Positions 1-7,383 of a stretch of 24,695 nt of DNA are shown here, piece by piece (the first letter of the stretch is position 1; every line of letters begins with the position of its first letter). The notes beneath the pieces are model-generated. The model was not told the origin of the DNA and searched no databases. It saw nothing but the letters and a program-made list of their open reading frames with translations. This DNA comes from RGIG3528 sp045629005 (GTDB lineage Bacteria > Bacillota > Clostridia > Lachnospirales > Lachnospiraceae). Made by a program: the position numbers and the translations under genes. The DNA is taken from the NCBI GenBank assembly GCA_045629005.1, contig JAZQQJ010000033.1:1-24695 (forward strand). The letters run 5' to 3'.

Positions 1-18
1 CAGTATGTAAGGAGAAAC

Positions 19-1479
19 ATGGTAAATAAATTCAAATTTAGAAAAACCTGCATATTTTTTATCCTTGTATCGATACTAATGCTAAACGGGTGCACAATCG
101 GTGGGCAGACGGCTGTTATTCCGGACAGCCCAACGCCGGCGGAGGAAGTGGGCGTAACCCCGAAGCAGGATACGCCGGCGGCGGAAGTGAGCGTAACCCC
201 GAAGCAGAATACGCCGACACCGACAAATGTTGCGCGGACTACGTCCGTGCCTGATACGCCAACACCGACGAACACGCCGACGCCGACAAACACGCCAACA
301 CCGACAAACACACCGACACCGACAGACACCCCGATGCCGACAAACACTCCGACGCCAACGAACACGCCGACCCCGACAAACACGCCGACCCCGACGAACA
401 CACCAACACCGACGAATACGGCAACGCCGACCCCGTCGAAGGCAAGAACGCCGGAAGTTGAATCATTTGTTAAAAAGCTGGATACGCATACCAATACTGT
501 CCTTGAATTCGACAAGAGCGAGATGTGTTCATCAACTCAGGACGCAATAAATAAGTTTGCAAAATGTTGTGTACTGTATTCGGGGTTTGGAATAATATAT
601 GCCGATGCTTCATCAATACTTATGCCGGATGAATATATGAAGGAAATTCCGGAAATCATTTCAATAGAGCCGGATATGAAGCTTGGCGGGGTGTATGACA
701 ATTGTATTTATGTCTTTTACGAAGTCAAAACGATTCATTCGCCTCAGTATGATTATGCAATAAGAACCGGTGACGAGAGCATTCTGACAGCAGAAGAAAA
801 GGCAGCGATTTTCACGGCCGAACAGTATTCTCAGCAACTTGGGCTTTCTACAATGTCCGATCTTGAAATAATCCGTACGATACACGATTTTATTATAAAT
901 AATACAAAGTATGATATGTCGATATCAAATGCTTCGCATACGCCATACGGGCTGTTTTCGAATGATATGGCCGTTTGCGACGGCTATGCTGATACGTTCA
1001 AACTCTTTATGCTTTTGAACGGAATTGACTGTTACACTTTGAGCGGCTATGGAAATGGTCAGAACCACGCCTGGAACCAGGTTAAGGTGGATGGCTCATG
1101 GTATAACATCGATCTTACCTGGGATGACCCCACAGGAGAAACCGATGTATGTGAATATGTTTATTTCCTCAAGAGCGACAGCGCTTTCAATAAGGACCAC
1201 AGCAACAGATCATCGTATGCTAAAAATTGCGTAAATTCCGATTATGATTTATACTACTACAATCAGTACATTATAAATATGTATGGGGATATCGGAAGTG
1301 TGCTGAATGCACAGTCGGGAAATGAATATATGTATATTGCCTATAAAACAGATTCGTTTTCCGAGGATGGAATTATTGACGGAGTATTGGATTATCTTCA
1401 GGCGGCTTTCAGCTATATGCCTGCACGTGCAATATCGAAGGACTATTCCTTTGTAACAATATATAATCCGTTCAGGTAA
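19..1479 (+). CDS. Surface lipoprotein with Pro/Thr repeat linker and transglutaminase-like domain
   Basis: The 486-residue product starts with a lipoprotein signal (hydrophobic stretch, then LNGC, lipidated Cys25). Residues about 66-142 are a low-complexity TPTPTN linker, probably spanning the cell wall. The C-terminal half is a transglutaminase-like (papain-fold) domain: Cys320 in a CDGYA context, His350 in NHAWN and Asp365 in IDLTWDD form the expected Cys-His-Asp triad, so it may be an active peptidase or amide-modifying enzyme at the surface. An AAGGAGA ribosome site at 9-15 supports this ATG. Substrate unknown. Family members are common, often uncharacterised, in clostridial genomes. A weak terminator follows, so it is probably separate from tldD. 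The lipoprotein call and catalytic domain are well supported; the biological role is not. Confidence 0.85.
   Translation: MVNKFKFRKTCIFFILVSILMLNGCTIGGQTAVIPDSPTPAEEVGVTPKQDTPAAEVSVTPKQNTPTPTNVARTTSVPDTPTPTNTPTPTNTPTPTNTPTPTDTPMPTNTPTPTNTPTPTNTPTPTNTPTPTNTATPTPSKARTPEVESFVKKLDTHTNTVLEFDKSEMCSSTQDAINKFAKCCVLYSGFGIIYADASSILMPDEYMKEIPEIISIEPDMKLGGVYDNCIYVFYEVKTIHSPQYDYAIRTGDESILTAEEKAAIFTAEQYSQQLGLSTMSDLEIIRTIHDFIINNTKYDMSISNASHTPYGLFSNDMAVCDGYADTFKLFMLLNGIDCYTLSGYGNGQNHAWNQVKVDGSWYNIDLTWDDPTGETDVCEYVYFLKSDSAFNKDHSNRSSYAKNCVNSDYDLYYYNQYIINMYGDIGSVLNAQSGNEYMYIAYKTDSFSEDGIIDGVLDYLQAAFSYMPARAISKDYSFVTIYNPFR
208..438 (+). repeat. 18-bp minisatellite encoding Thr-Pro-rich hexapeptides
   Basis: Within the lipoprotein gene, imperfect copies of an 18-base unit encode TNTPTP-type hexapeptides. 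Copies differ mainly at third codon positions. The repeat is in frame (6 codons), so copy-number change by slippage would alter linker length without a frameshift. Confidence 0.8.
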
Positions 1480-1497
1480 TTGCATTTCCATTCGGTG

Positions 1498-1533
1498 CCC
1501 ATCCCGAGACTCTATTGAATGATGGGAATTTTT
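1498..1533 (+). terminator. Weak intrinsic terminator after the transglutaminase-like gene
   Basis: CCCATC at 1498-1503 pairs with GATGGG at 1521-1526, followed by AATTTTT. The stem is only 6 bp with a 17-base loop, so termination may be partial and could allow read-through into tldD. Confidence 0.4.
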
Positions 1534-1552
1534 ACAGAAAGGATGAGTCAGT

Positions 1553-2956
1553 ATGTACTCAGAATATTTAAAATCAAGACATGACTTGTGCAAAAAGCTT
1601 GTAGACAGGCTTTCTCCGGACTACGGCTTTGTATCTGTTTTGGGTAAACAGATATCGGGTGTCACAGTCAGAGTCACCACCACAACGACCTCCGTTTCAG
1701 ATTCCTATGAGCAGGAATGTGGCTTCGTAGTGAAGCTTTTTAACGGACGTACATATTCGGAATATTCATTTACGGATATTACCGAAGAAAACATTGATGA
1801 ACTTGAACAGAAAATCAGAACCGAAATCGTAATAAGCGACAGGCTTCTTGACAATCATGTTGATGTAAAGCTTATGAATGATGACCCTCTTGTTAAGGAC
1901 TTCGATCGTCCGGAAGAAGGAAAACGCTTTAGCGTGCAGGAAGTTGTTGAAAAGCTCGGTGCTCTGAAGGATAAGGTTCACGCAACATCGGACAAAATTG
2001 TCCAGGCAATGGAATCCTTCCAATTTTATGAAGTATCTGCTATGTTCGTGTCTCCTAACAGAGATCTTACACAGCATTATTCGTGGAGCAGTGTTGTTTC
2101 GAGCGCTGTTGCAAGGGAAGGCTCCAACATCCGTCAGGGTCGCGAGATTTCCGCATATAACAGTCAGGAAGAGTGTTTTGCGGATGCTGAAAAGAAGTGT
2201 GTTTCCGCGGCAAATCTTGCCATAGAGCTTCTTTCTGCCACAAACATTGAGCCCGGTGTTTATGACATTATCACCGCGCCGTCCATCACGGGCCTTATCG
2301 CGCATGAGGCATTTGGCCATGGCGTAGAGATGGATATGTTTGTTAAACACAGAGCACGTGCTCGTAAGTACATTGGAAAGCCCGTTGCATCCGGGCTTGT
2401 GGATATGCATGATGGCGCTGCTGCGTGCAAGTCCTGTGTCGGATATTTCTTTGATGATGATGGTGTTCTTGCACATGATACACTTATTATTAAAAATGGT
2501 ATTCTCCAGACAGGTATTTCGGATGTACTTAGCGCTATGCAGCTTGGTACGGAGCCTACAGGAAACGGCAGACGTCAGTCAACGAAGCGTAAGGCTTATA
2601 CGCGAATGACAAATACCTTCTTCTCGCCCGGAACCGATAAGGTTGAGGATATGATTAAGTCCGTTAAGCATGGTTATATGATTTTTGAAACCAATAACGG
2701 CATGGAGGACCCGAAAAACTGGAACATTCAGTGTGTTGCCGAGTATGGACGTGAAATTAAGGATGGCATGTTTACCGGGAAGATTGTTGCCCCTGTTGTT
2801 ATGTCGGGATATGTTCCGGACCTGCTTATGTCCATCAGTATGGTAAGCGATGAGTGGGTTGTTACCGGCTCGGGACACTGTGGCAAAGGTTATAAAGAAT
2901 GGGTTCCTGTCAGTGATGGTGGCCCGTATTTGAAAGCGAGATGTAAACTGGGATGA
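1553..2956 (+). CDS. tldD: TldD-type metalloprotease (catalytic subunit)
   Basis: 467 residues, the usual length for TldD. The zinc protease motif HEAFGH (His251, Glu252, His256; HExxxH) is intact, and a late Cys443 in a GHCGK context matches the third zinc ligand of E. coli TldD. In E. coli, TldD and TldE form a cytoplasmic heterodimer that digests unfolded peptides and matures some peptide natural products. AAAGGATG lies about 8 bases before the ATG. The stop overlaps the start of the next gene (ATGA), as expected for a translationally coupled heterodimer. No peptide precursor gene is visible nearby, so general peptide turnover is the simplest role. Family assignment is firm; substrate is not. 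Confidence 0.95.
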   Translation: MYSEYLKSRHDLCKKLVDRLSPDYGFVSVLGKQISGVTVRVTTTTTSVSDSYEQECGFVVKLFNGRTYSEYSFTDITEENIDELEQKIRTEIVISDRLLDNHVDVKLMNDDPLVKDFDRPEEGKRFSVQEVVEKLGALKDKVHATSDKIVQAMESFQFYEVSAMFVSPNRDLTQHYSWSSVVSSAVAREGSNIRQGREISAYNSQEECFADAEKKCVSAANLAIELLSATNIEPGVYDIITAPSITGLIAHEAFGHGVEMDMFVKHRARARKYIGKPVASGLVDMHDGAAACKSCVGYFFDDDGVLAHDTLIIKNGILQTGISDVLSAMQLGTEPTGNGRRQSTKRKAYTRMTNTFFSPGTDKVEDMIKSVKHGYMIFETNNGMEDPKNWNIQCVAEYGREIKDGMFTGKIVAPVVMSGYVPDLLMSISMVSDEWVVTGSGHCGKGYKEWVPVSDGGPYLKARCKLG

Positions 2957-4239
2957 TTGAAAGATTCATAGAATTACTTAAAAAGAATAAGGATGTTGCG
3001 GAGTGGAAGCTTAATCAGGAGTCTACAAGGTCTTGCGAACTTTTCTATGTTTTGGATAAGCTTGAAACAAACAGGGCTACAGATACTGTAGATTATTCTG
3101 CAACAATATATGTTGATAAGGACGGAAAGCGCGGCGCATCGAATTTTGCACTGTTTGACTATATGACAGATGCTGAAATCGAGGAAAAGATTAACGAGAA
3201 CGTGTTCTCTGCATCATTTGCTCTTGATGATTATTATGATCTTCCGAAGAAGGAAGAAGCGGAGCTCATAAAGAGTGAATCAAACCTTCAGGACAGACCT
3301 TTTGCGAAGATTATAGAAGAAGTTGTGGATGCGTGCTTTAAGGCAAACACATATACAGACGGATATTTGAGCGCAACAGAGTTTTTCCTTTATGAAACAG
3401 ACACGAGGGTTATCACTTCAAAGGGAATTGACCTTTCTTCCAAGTCCTATAAGGGACAGATTGAGATAATCCCTTCGTGGGAAAAGGATGGCGAAGAAGT
3501 AGAAGTTTATCAGATGATTACTTTCGAAGACTTCAAGCCTGAAGAGATCACAAAAAAGGTTGATGAAGAGCTTCTCCTTGCAAAGGCTCGCTTCGAAGCA
3601 AAGGAACTGAAGAATAAAGAGGGCCTCAGGGTAATTATTCAGGATGATGATATTGCGGATATTCTCTGGAGCTTTGCTGATGAACTCGGTTACGCCGGAG
3701 AATATATGAAGCGCAATAAATTCAAGCTCGGTGAGAATGTTCAGGGTGAAGAAATCACCGGAGATGCGCTTAATATCTCACTTGTTCCGTACTTTAAGGG
3801 AGCATCCGGTTCGATGGCATTTGACCGCGACGGCGTTGTTCTTAGAAAACTCAGCCTCATAGAAGATGGCGTTGCCAAGAACCACTACGGCTCATACCGT
3901 TTTGGATATTACCTTGGTGTTAAGCGCCCCACAGGTCTTGTTCCTGTGCTTGTTCAGAAGGAAGGATCAAAGACATTTGCCGAACTTGCAGACAGACCGT
4001 ATCTGCGCTGCGTAAAGTTCTCCGGAATTCAGGTCGACCAGTCTTCAGGATATTTTGGAGGCGAAGTCAGACTCGGCTTCTACTTTGACGGTGAGAAAGA
4101 AGTGCCCGTAACAGGCATCACCGTGTCCGGAAATCTGGATAAAAACAAAGCAGGTTTCATGTTCTCAAGCGAAACCTACACCGGAAATACATACCACGGC
4201 CCGAAATATCTGGCTGTGGACGGAATGTCGATTATGTAG
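2953..4239 (+). CDS. tldE: TldE/PmbA-type partner subunit (non-catalytic)
   Basis: 428 residues, homologous in layout to TldD/PmbA family proteins but lacking the HExxxH motif, as expected for TldE, the non-catalytic half that completes the substrate channel. The C-terminal region with GNLDKNKAGF is typical of the family. The start codon overlaps the tldD stop by 4 bases (ATGA), indicating coupled translation and equal expression. A good terminator follows at 4315-4350, so tldD-tldE form a two-gene unit. Confident on family; the symbol pmbA is used for the same gene in some species. Confidence 0.92.
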   Translation: MIERFIELLKKNKDVAEWKLNQESTRSCELFYVLDKLETNRATDTVDYSATIYVDKDGKRGASNFALFDYMTDAEIEEKINENVFSASFALDDYYDLPKKEEAELIKSESNLQDRPFAKIIEEVVDACFKANTYTDGYLSATEFFLYETDTRVITSKGIDLSSKSYKGQIEIIPSWEKDGEEVEVYQMITFEDFKPEEITKKVDEELLLAKARFEAKELKNKEGLRVIIQDDDIADILWSFADELGYAGEYMKRNKFKLGENVQGEEITGDALNISLVPYFKGASGSMAFDRDGVVLRKLSLIEDGVAKNHYGSYRFGYYLGVKRPTGLVPVLVQKEGSKTFAELADRPYLRCVKFSGIQVDQSSGYFGGEVRLGFYFDGEKEVPVTGITVSGNLDKNKAGFMFSSETYTGNTYHGPKYLAVDGMSIM

Positions 4240-4314
4240 TAACAGTTGCTGCATACAACATAAGGAACTGTAAAAAAACTAATACAAGGGCTGTTGGGGA
4301 GAATTCCCTGTAAG

Positions 4315-4350
4315 AAGTAGCTATGGGTTCAAGTCTATAGCTACTTTTTT
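4315..4350 (+). terminator. Intrinsic terminator of tldD-tldE
   Basis: AAGTAGCTAT (4315-4324) pairs perfectly with ATAGCTACTT (4336-4345 region), followed by a run of T ending at 4350. A 10-bp stem with an 11-base loop. Confidence 0.85.
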
Positions 4351-4357
4351 GTGCGAT

Positions 4358-4628
4358 TAGGTAGGAACTGTTGAAATCCGGAGTTCTTGCTTTAATCCAG
4401 AAGATTTCTAGGTACAGAGCGAGGAAATCTGCTGCCTGTACCTAACGCAGACAGATTTTTAGGTACAAAGTGAAGAAAAACGATGGTTGTACCTAATGCC
4501 AAGATATTCTTAGGTAAGACGCGGCGAAAACTGACTGCTGTACCTAGAACAGTACCTCGGTTAGGTAGAGACGTACGAAAATCAGGGTTTTGTATCTGAC
4601 TTGAATCGGACACCCTGTCTGAAGGTAC
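4358..4628. repeat. 51-bp tandem array of imperfect palindromes (TAGGTAC / GTACCTA arms)
   Basis: TAGGTA occurs at 4358, 4409, 4460, 4511 and 4562, an exact 51-base period, with a further decayed copy (AAGGTAC) at 4622. Most units carry an opposing arm: 4409-4417 with 4436-4444 (9 bp), 4460-4468 with 4487-4495 (9 bp), 4511-4516 with 4541-4546 (6 bp), 4561-4567 with 4593-4599 (7 pairs including wobbles). Units 1 and 2 differ at the ninth stem position as a compensating G-C to A-T change. The array lies between two converging terminators. No gene is supported here; an open reading frame on the minus strand is explained by the 17-codon period. Confidence 0.85.
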
Positions 4629-4674
4629 AAAAAAAGCCCTAACCCAACGATTACTCGTCAAACTAGAACCCTTT
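4629..4674 (-). terminator. G-U rich intrinsic terminator of tRNA-Lys
   Basis: On the minus strand, immediately after the tRNA, a stem of about 20 pairs with a GTAA loop ends in seven T. Many of its pairs are G-U (for example the TTTG/TGGG segment), so only the minus-strand RNA folds well; the plus-strand RNA would have A-C mismatches. This marks direction. Confidence 0.75.
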
Positions 4675-4677
4675 GCG

Positions 4678-4750
4678 TGCGTCTTCAGGGGCTCGAACCC
4701 TGGACACCCTGATTAAGAGTCAGGTGCTCTACCAACTGAGCTAAAGACGC
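4678..4750 (-). tRNA. tRNA-Lys (anticodon CUU)
   Basis: 73 nt on the minus strand with complete cloverleaf: acceptor GCGTCTT/AAGACGC, D arm GCTC/GAGC, anticodon stem CCTGA/TCAGG with loop CTCTTAA (anticodon CTT, reads AAG), 5-base variable loop, T arm CAGGG/CCCTG with TTCGAGC. Discriminator base A; CCA is not encoded. It has its own promoter and terminator. Confidence 0.97.
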
Positions 4751-4784
4751 ATTCACGTTATGTTTTTTTCAGAACGCAAGGCGT

Positions 4785-4848
4785 AGTTTACCACGATGGA
4801 AAGGGTTTGTCAACAAGTTTTTTTAATTTTTTCAAAAAAGGATAATTC
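4785..4848 (-). promoter_or_regulatory. Strong sigma-A promoter with UP-like element for tRNA-Lys
   Basis: On the minus strand: perfect -35 TTGACA (4808-4813), 17-base spacer, -10 TAAACT (4785-4790). Upstream (4814-4848) is a run of A/T tracts resembling an UP element, as usual for stable RNA genes. The start would be about 28 bases before the tRNA. Confidence 0.88.
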
Positions 4849-4867
4849 TTGTAAAAAATCGAAACGG

Positions 4868-4931
4868 ATATTGATTTATGACGTTGTTTAGGGCGTCCTC
4901 AAAATCATTAAACTCGAGGAAATATCAATAT
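4868..4931 (+). other. Possible structured RNA or three-way junction in a gene-free stretch
   Basis: ATATTGAT (4868-4875) pairs with ATCAATAT (4924-4931) and encloses two small stems, GACG/CGTC (4880-4883, 4894-4897) and TCCTC/GAGGA (4896-4900, 4916-4920), which compete for two bases. No promoter or terminator was found for it. This is the only notable structure between the tRNA promoter and the small ORF at 5044. Confidence 0.25.
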
Positions 4932-5043
4932 TATATAAACGCTGCGAAGCATCCTGCATTTTAATGAGCAACAAGCGTAGTGGCTACAAGTTTGTTAATT
5001 TAACAAGGGATTCCGTAGCGTGTTTTGTAAAGGAGAATTTGAA

Positions 5044-5118
5044 ATGAAAAAAGATAAGTTTTGGCGTGTTCTTATGAGTATCCCAAACAGTCCCCGCCGG
5101 AAAATACATATTTTATGA
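5044..5118 (+). CDS. Possible 24-residue basic peptide, unrecognised
   Basis: An ATG at 5044 is preceded by AAAGGAGA at 5029-5036 with an ideal 8-base gap. The ORF gives 24 residues beginning MKKDKFWRVL and rich in Lys and Arg, ending TGA at 5116-5118. The ribosome site is as good as those of the real genes around it. It could be a genuine microprotein, a leader peptide for the unit downstream, or the surviving 5' end of a decayed gene. No family is recognised and no clear promoter is seen. Confidence 0.35.
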   Translation: MKKDKFWRVLMSIPNSPRRKIHIL

Positions 5119-5164
5119 TGGCGTTTTAACACAAAACAAATAAACAGACGTTTTTCTCTAAATG

Positions 5165-5193
5165 ATGACACTTCCCGTAAAGTATGATATGAT
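5165..5193 (+). promoter_or_regulatory. Sigma-A promoter of the gmk-like/yaaR/holB unit
   Basis: -35 ATGACA (5165-5170, one mismatch to TTGACA), 17-base spacer, -10 TATGAT (5188-5193). Expected start near 5200, giving a leader of about 100 bases before the ATG at 5300. Confidence 0.75.
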
Positions 5194-5200
5194 AACAGAA

Positions 5201-5264
5201 TGGTAACGAACCGTTACTATTCACGAATGTTCAAAAACATTCGCAAGCGTTGCCTGCTTTGCAG
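5201..5264 (+). promoter_or_regulatory. Leader with four consecutive short hairpins
   Basis: Starting at the predicted transcript 5' end: GGTAACG/CGTTACT (5202-5218), CGAATGTT/AACATTCG with loop CAAA (5224-5243), GCAA/TTGC (5243-5253) and CTGC/GCAG (5254-5264). The first two are convincing; the last two are short. No T run follows, so it is not a terminator. Possible mRNA stabiliser or regulatory leader. Confidence 0.45.
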
Positions 5265-5299
5265 TCAGCCGCCACATCATTGCTTTCGGGAGTTTTTTT

Positions 5300-5884
5300 A
5301 TGGGCAGGATTTTTTGTGTAATGGGGAAGAGTGCAACCGGTAAGGACACAGTGTATAAGCGCCTTTTGGAGCGCTTTGAGGGGCGTTTCAAAAATGTGGT
5401 TATGTACACCACCCGTCCCATTCGTGCAGGGGAGAAAAACGGAGTAGAGTATTATTTTGTGACGATTCCGGAAAAGGAAAAGATGCTTGCAGATGGCAAG
5501 GTTCTTGAGATCCGTCTTTACAATACTTGTTACGGTCCTTGGTGGTACTTCACCGCGGATGATGGTCAGATTGATCTTTCAACAGGTGATTATATGATGA
5601 TTACCACGCTGGGGGGCTACGAAAACATTCGTAACTGCTTTGGTGCGGATAATGTTATTCCCATTTATACCGATATAGACAATTACACGAGACTTCACAG
5701 AGCCGTTGAACGCGAAAATAAGCAGAAGGTTCCGAATTTCTCCGAGGTGTGCAGGCGTTATCTTGCCGACGAAGAGGATTTCAGGGAGTCGGAGCTTGAG
5801 CGCCTCGGCGTAACAAAGCGATTCATTAATGACGACCTTAACAGGTGCCTTGAGGAGATAGCCGCTTGGATATCAACAAAGTAA
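5300..5884 (+). CDS. Guanylate kinase-like P-loop nucleoside monophosphate kinase
   Basis: 194 residues, the size of guanylate kinase. The P-loop reads GKSATGKDT (residues about 9-17) instead of the usual GPSGAGKST, but the GMP-binding stretch MYTTRPIRAGEKNGVEYYF is conserved. Family knowledge: Gmk converts GMP and ATP to GDP and ADP. Clostridial genomes usually carry the canonical gmk beside rpoZ; this yaaR/holB-linked copy is a divergent paralogue and may have another substrate or a regulatory role. GGGAG at 5288-5292 lies 7 bases before the ATG. It overlaps yaaR by 19 bases, so it is the first gene of the unit. Confidence 0.75.
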   Translation: MGRIFCVMGKSATGKDTVYKRLLERFEGRFKNVVMYTTRPIRAGEKNGVEYYFVTIPEKEKMLADGKVLEIRLYNTCYGPWWYFTADDGQIDLSTGDYMMITTLGGYENIRNCFGADNVIPIYTDIDNYTRLHRAVERENKQKVPNFSEVCRRYLADEEDFRESELERLGVTKRFINDDLNRCLEEIAAWISTK

Positions 5885-6309
5885 ATCAGACACAACAAGT
5901 GAATACCCCGGAGCTCCAGGCCGCGAAGCCGCAGCCTACAGAGGATTTCCGTTTCACGCTTATCTCTAAAATTGAGGAGACGGCACTTCAGGAGAAGCTT
6001 GCATCTCTCATGGAAGAGATTACGAACGAGGGCAAAAAGATTCAGAAACACATGGATGTGCGCGATATGAAGCAGTATCGTGCTCTTATCAAAGAGTTTA
6101 TGAATGAGATTGTCACACGTTCGCATAAGTTCCAGCGTGAAAATTTCCTTGACAAAAGGGGCCGTCACAGAGTATATGGTATGATTAAACTCGTCGATGA
6201 GAATCTTGATGAACTTACTGAAGAACTCTTAAAGGACGAGAAGGATCATCTGCTTATTCTTAGTAAGATTGATGAAATCAGGGGCTTGCTCCTGGATATA
6301 ATGACATGA
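5866..6309 (+). CDS. yaaR: YaaR family protein (DUF327)
   Basis: 147 residues, mostly helical and charged, with the family signature around KQYRALIKEFMNE and ending in KIDEIRGLLLDIM. Function is not established; in Firmicutes the gene sits next to holB and yaaT, as here. Translation starts at a TTG (5866), chosen because GAGGAG at 5852-5857 lies 8 bases upstream. It overlaps the previous gene by 19 bases and its stop overlaps the holB start, so the three genes are tightly coupled. Confidence 0.88.
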   Translation: MDINKVNQTQQVNTPELQAAKPQPTEDFRFTLISKIEETALQEKLASLMEEITNEGKKIQKHMDVRDMKQYRALIKEFMNEIVTRSHKFQRENFLDKRGRHRVYGMIKLVDENLDELTEELLKDEKDHLLILSKIDEIRGLLLDIMT

Positions 6310-7292
6310 CATTTTCTGAGGTTATCGGACAAGAGAAGATTGTTGCACACATGAAGACCGCCATCATCGAAAATAAGGTCAATCATGCCTATATTATTTC
6401 CGGTGAAAAGGGCAGCGGAAAGAAGCTGCTTGCAGGCATCTTTGCTGCTGCAATGCAGTGCGAGAAAGGCACAGGGAATCCTTGCTGCGAGTGTCAGTCG
6501 TGTAAGCAGGCTTTTGACAGCAATAATCCCGATATTCATTGGATTACCCATGAAAAAGCAAATGTCGTTTCTGTAGATGACATACGTGTACAGCTTAATG
6601 CGGACATTACAATAAAGCCCTATAGCAGGCCGCACAAGGTGTACATTATAGATGATGCCGAAAAGATGAATGAGCAGGCACAGAATGCTATGCTTAAAAC
6701 AATAGAAGAACCGCCGGAGTACGCGGTTATTATTCTTCTTGTTAAGAATGAAAAGCTTCTTCTGCCCACAATTCTTTCCAGATGCATCCTTTTGAATCTT
6801 CGCCCTGTTGAAAAGGACAAAATCAAAAAGCTGCTCATGGACAAACACGGTATTTCCGAGTATATGGCATCGATTGCAGCTACGTTCGCGGACGGTGTGC
6901 CAGGAAGAGCTGTTGAGTTTGCAGAGTCGGAGCGCTTTACCGAAATCAAATCCGATGTTATCGGCTTGTTGAAAAACATTGACAGATATGATGCGGGCAG
7001 GCTTTATTCCGCCATAAAGGACTGGAATGACAAGGCTGAAATCCAGGAAAGACTCCAGCTTGCCACAATGTGGTACAGGGACATTCTCGTTGCAAAGTCC
7101 ACGGAAAACACGCAGGGCATTCTCTTTTTGGATGAAGAACAGACCATTTATGAGTTTGCCGAGAAATACAGTTATCAGGAAATCGTAAGAAAAATCGATG
7201 CGATTGATGTGCTTCGCGAAAGGCTTAAGGCAAACGTCAATCCGGAAGCATCATTAATGCTTCTCTTCCTGACATTGAGAGATAATGGCTAA
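6306..7292 (+). CDS. holB: DNA polymerase III delta' subunit
   Basis: 328 residues. An AAA+ clamp-loader fold: Walker A GEKGSGKK (residues 33-40), a cysteine-rich zinc module (CEKGTGNPCCECQSC), the DDAEKMNEQAQNAMLKTIEEPP stretch and an SRC motif (LSRC). Delta' is the wrench subunit that, with gamma/tau and delta, opens the sliding clamp for loading on DNA. The start overlaps yaaR by 4 bases (ATGA). Position between yaaR and yaaT is the classic Firmicute order. Confidence 0.95.
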   Translation: MTFSEVIGQEKIVAHMKTAIIENKVNHAYIISGEKGSGKKLLAGIFAAAMQCEKGTGNPCCECQSCKQAFDSNNPDIHWITHEKANVVSVDDIRVQLNADITIKPYSRPHKVYIIDDAEKMNEQAQNAMLKTIEEPPEYAVIILLVKNEKLLLPTILSRCILLNLRPVEKDKIKKLLMDKHGISEYMASIAATFADGVPGRAVEFAESERFTEIKSDVIGLLKNIDRYDAGRLYSAIKDWNDKAEIQERLQLATMWYRDILVAKSTENTQGILFLDEEQTIYEFAEKYSYQEIVRKIDAIDVLRERLKANVNPEASLMLLFLTLRDNG

Positions 7293-7383
7293 GACACGAG
7301 ATGTCTGCAGCTCAGAGTTTGATAAAAGTTTTAACGGCTCGTTTTCGCAACGGGTCGAAATGTAATTATGGAGGTTATAGATT

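Noticed and set aside
227..550. Arg-rich plus-strand and Ser/Leu-rich minus-strand ORFs over the Pro/Thr repeat
   Set aside because: They are alternative-frame readings of the minisatellite within the lipoprotein gene.
1766..2476. 236-codon minus-strand ORF opposite tldD
   Set aside because: It lies entirely antisense to a well-supported gene with an intact metalloprotease motif; the composition is a shadow of the coding strand.
4358..4628. Possible CRISPR array
   Set aside because: The period is regular, but conserved parts are short palindromic arms that decay along the array, there is no repeat of 23 bases or more, and no cas gene is nearby.
4392..4661. 89-codon minus-strand ORF with 17-residue repeats
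   Set aside because: It is produced by the 51-bp palindrome array (17 codons per unit), starts with TTG inside the tRNA terminator stem and lacks a convincing ribosome site.
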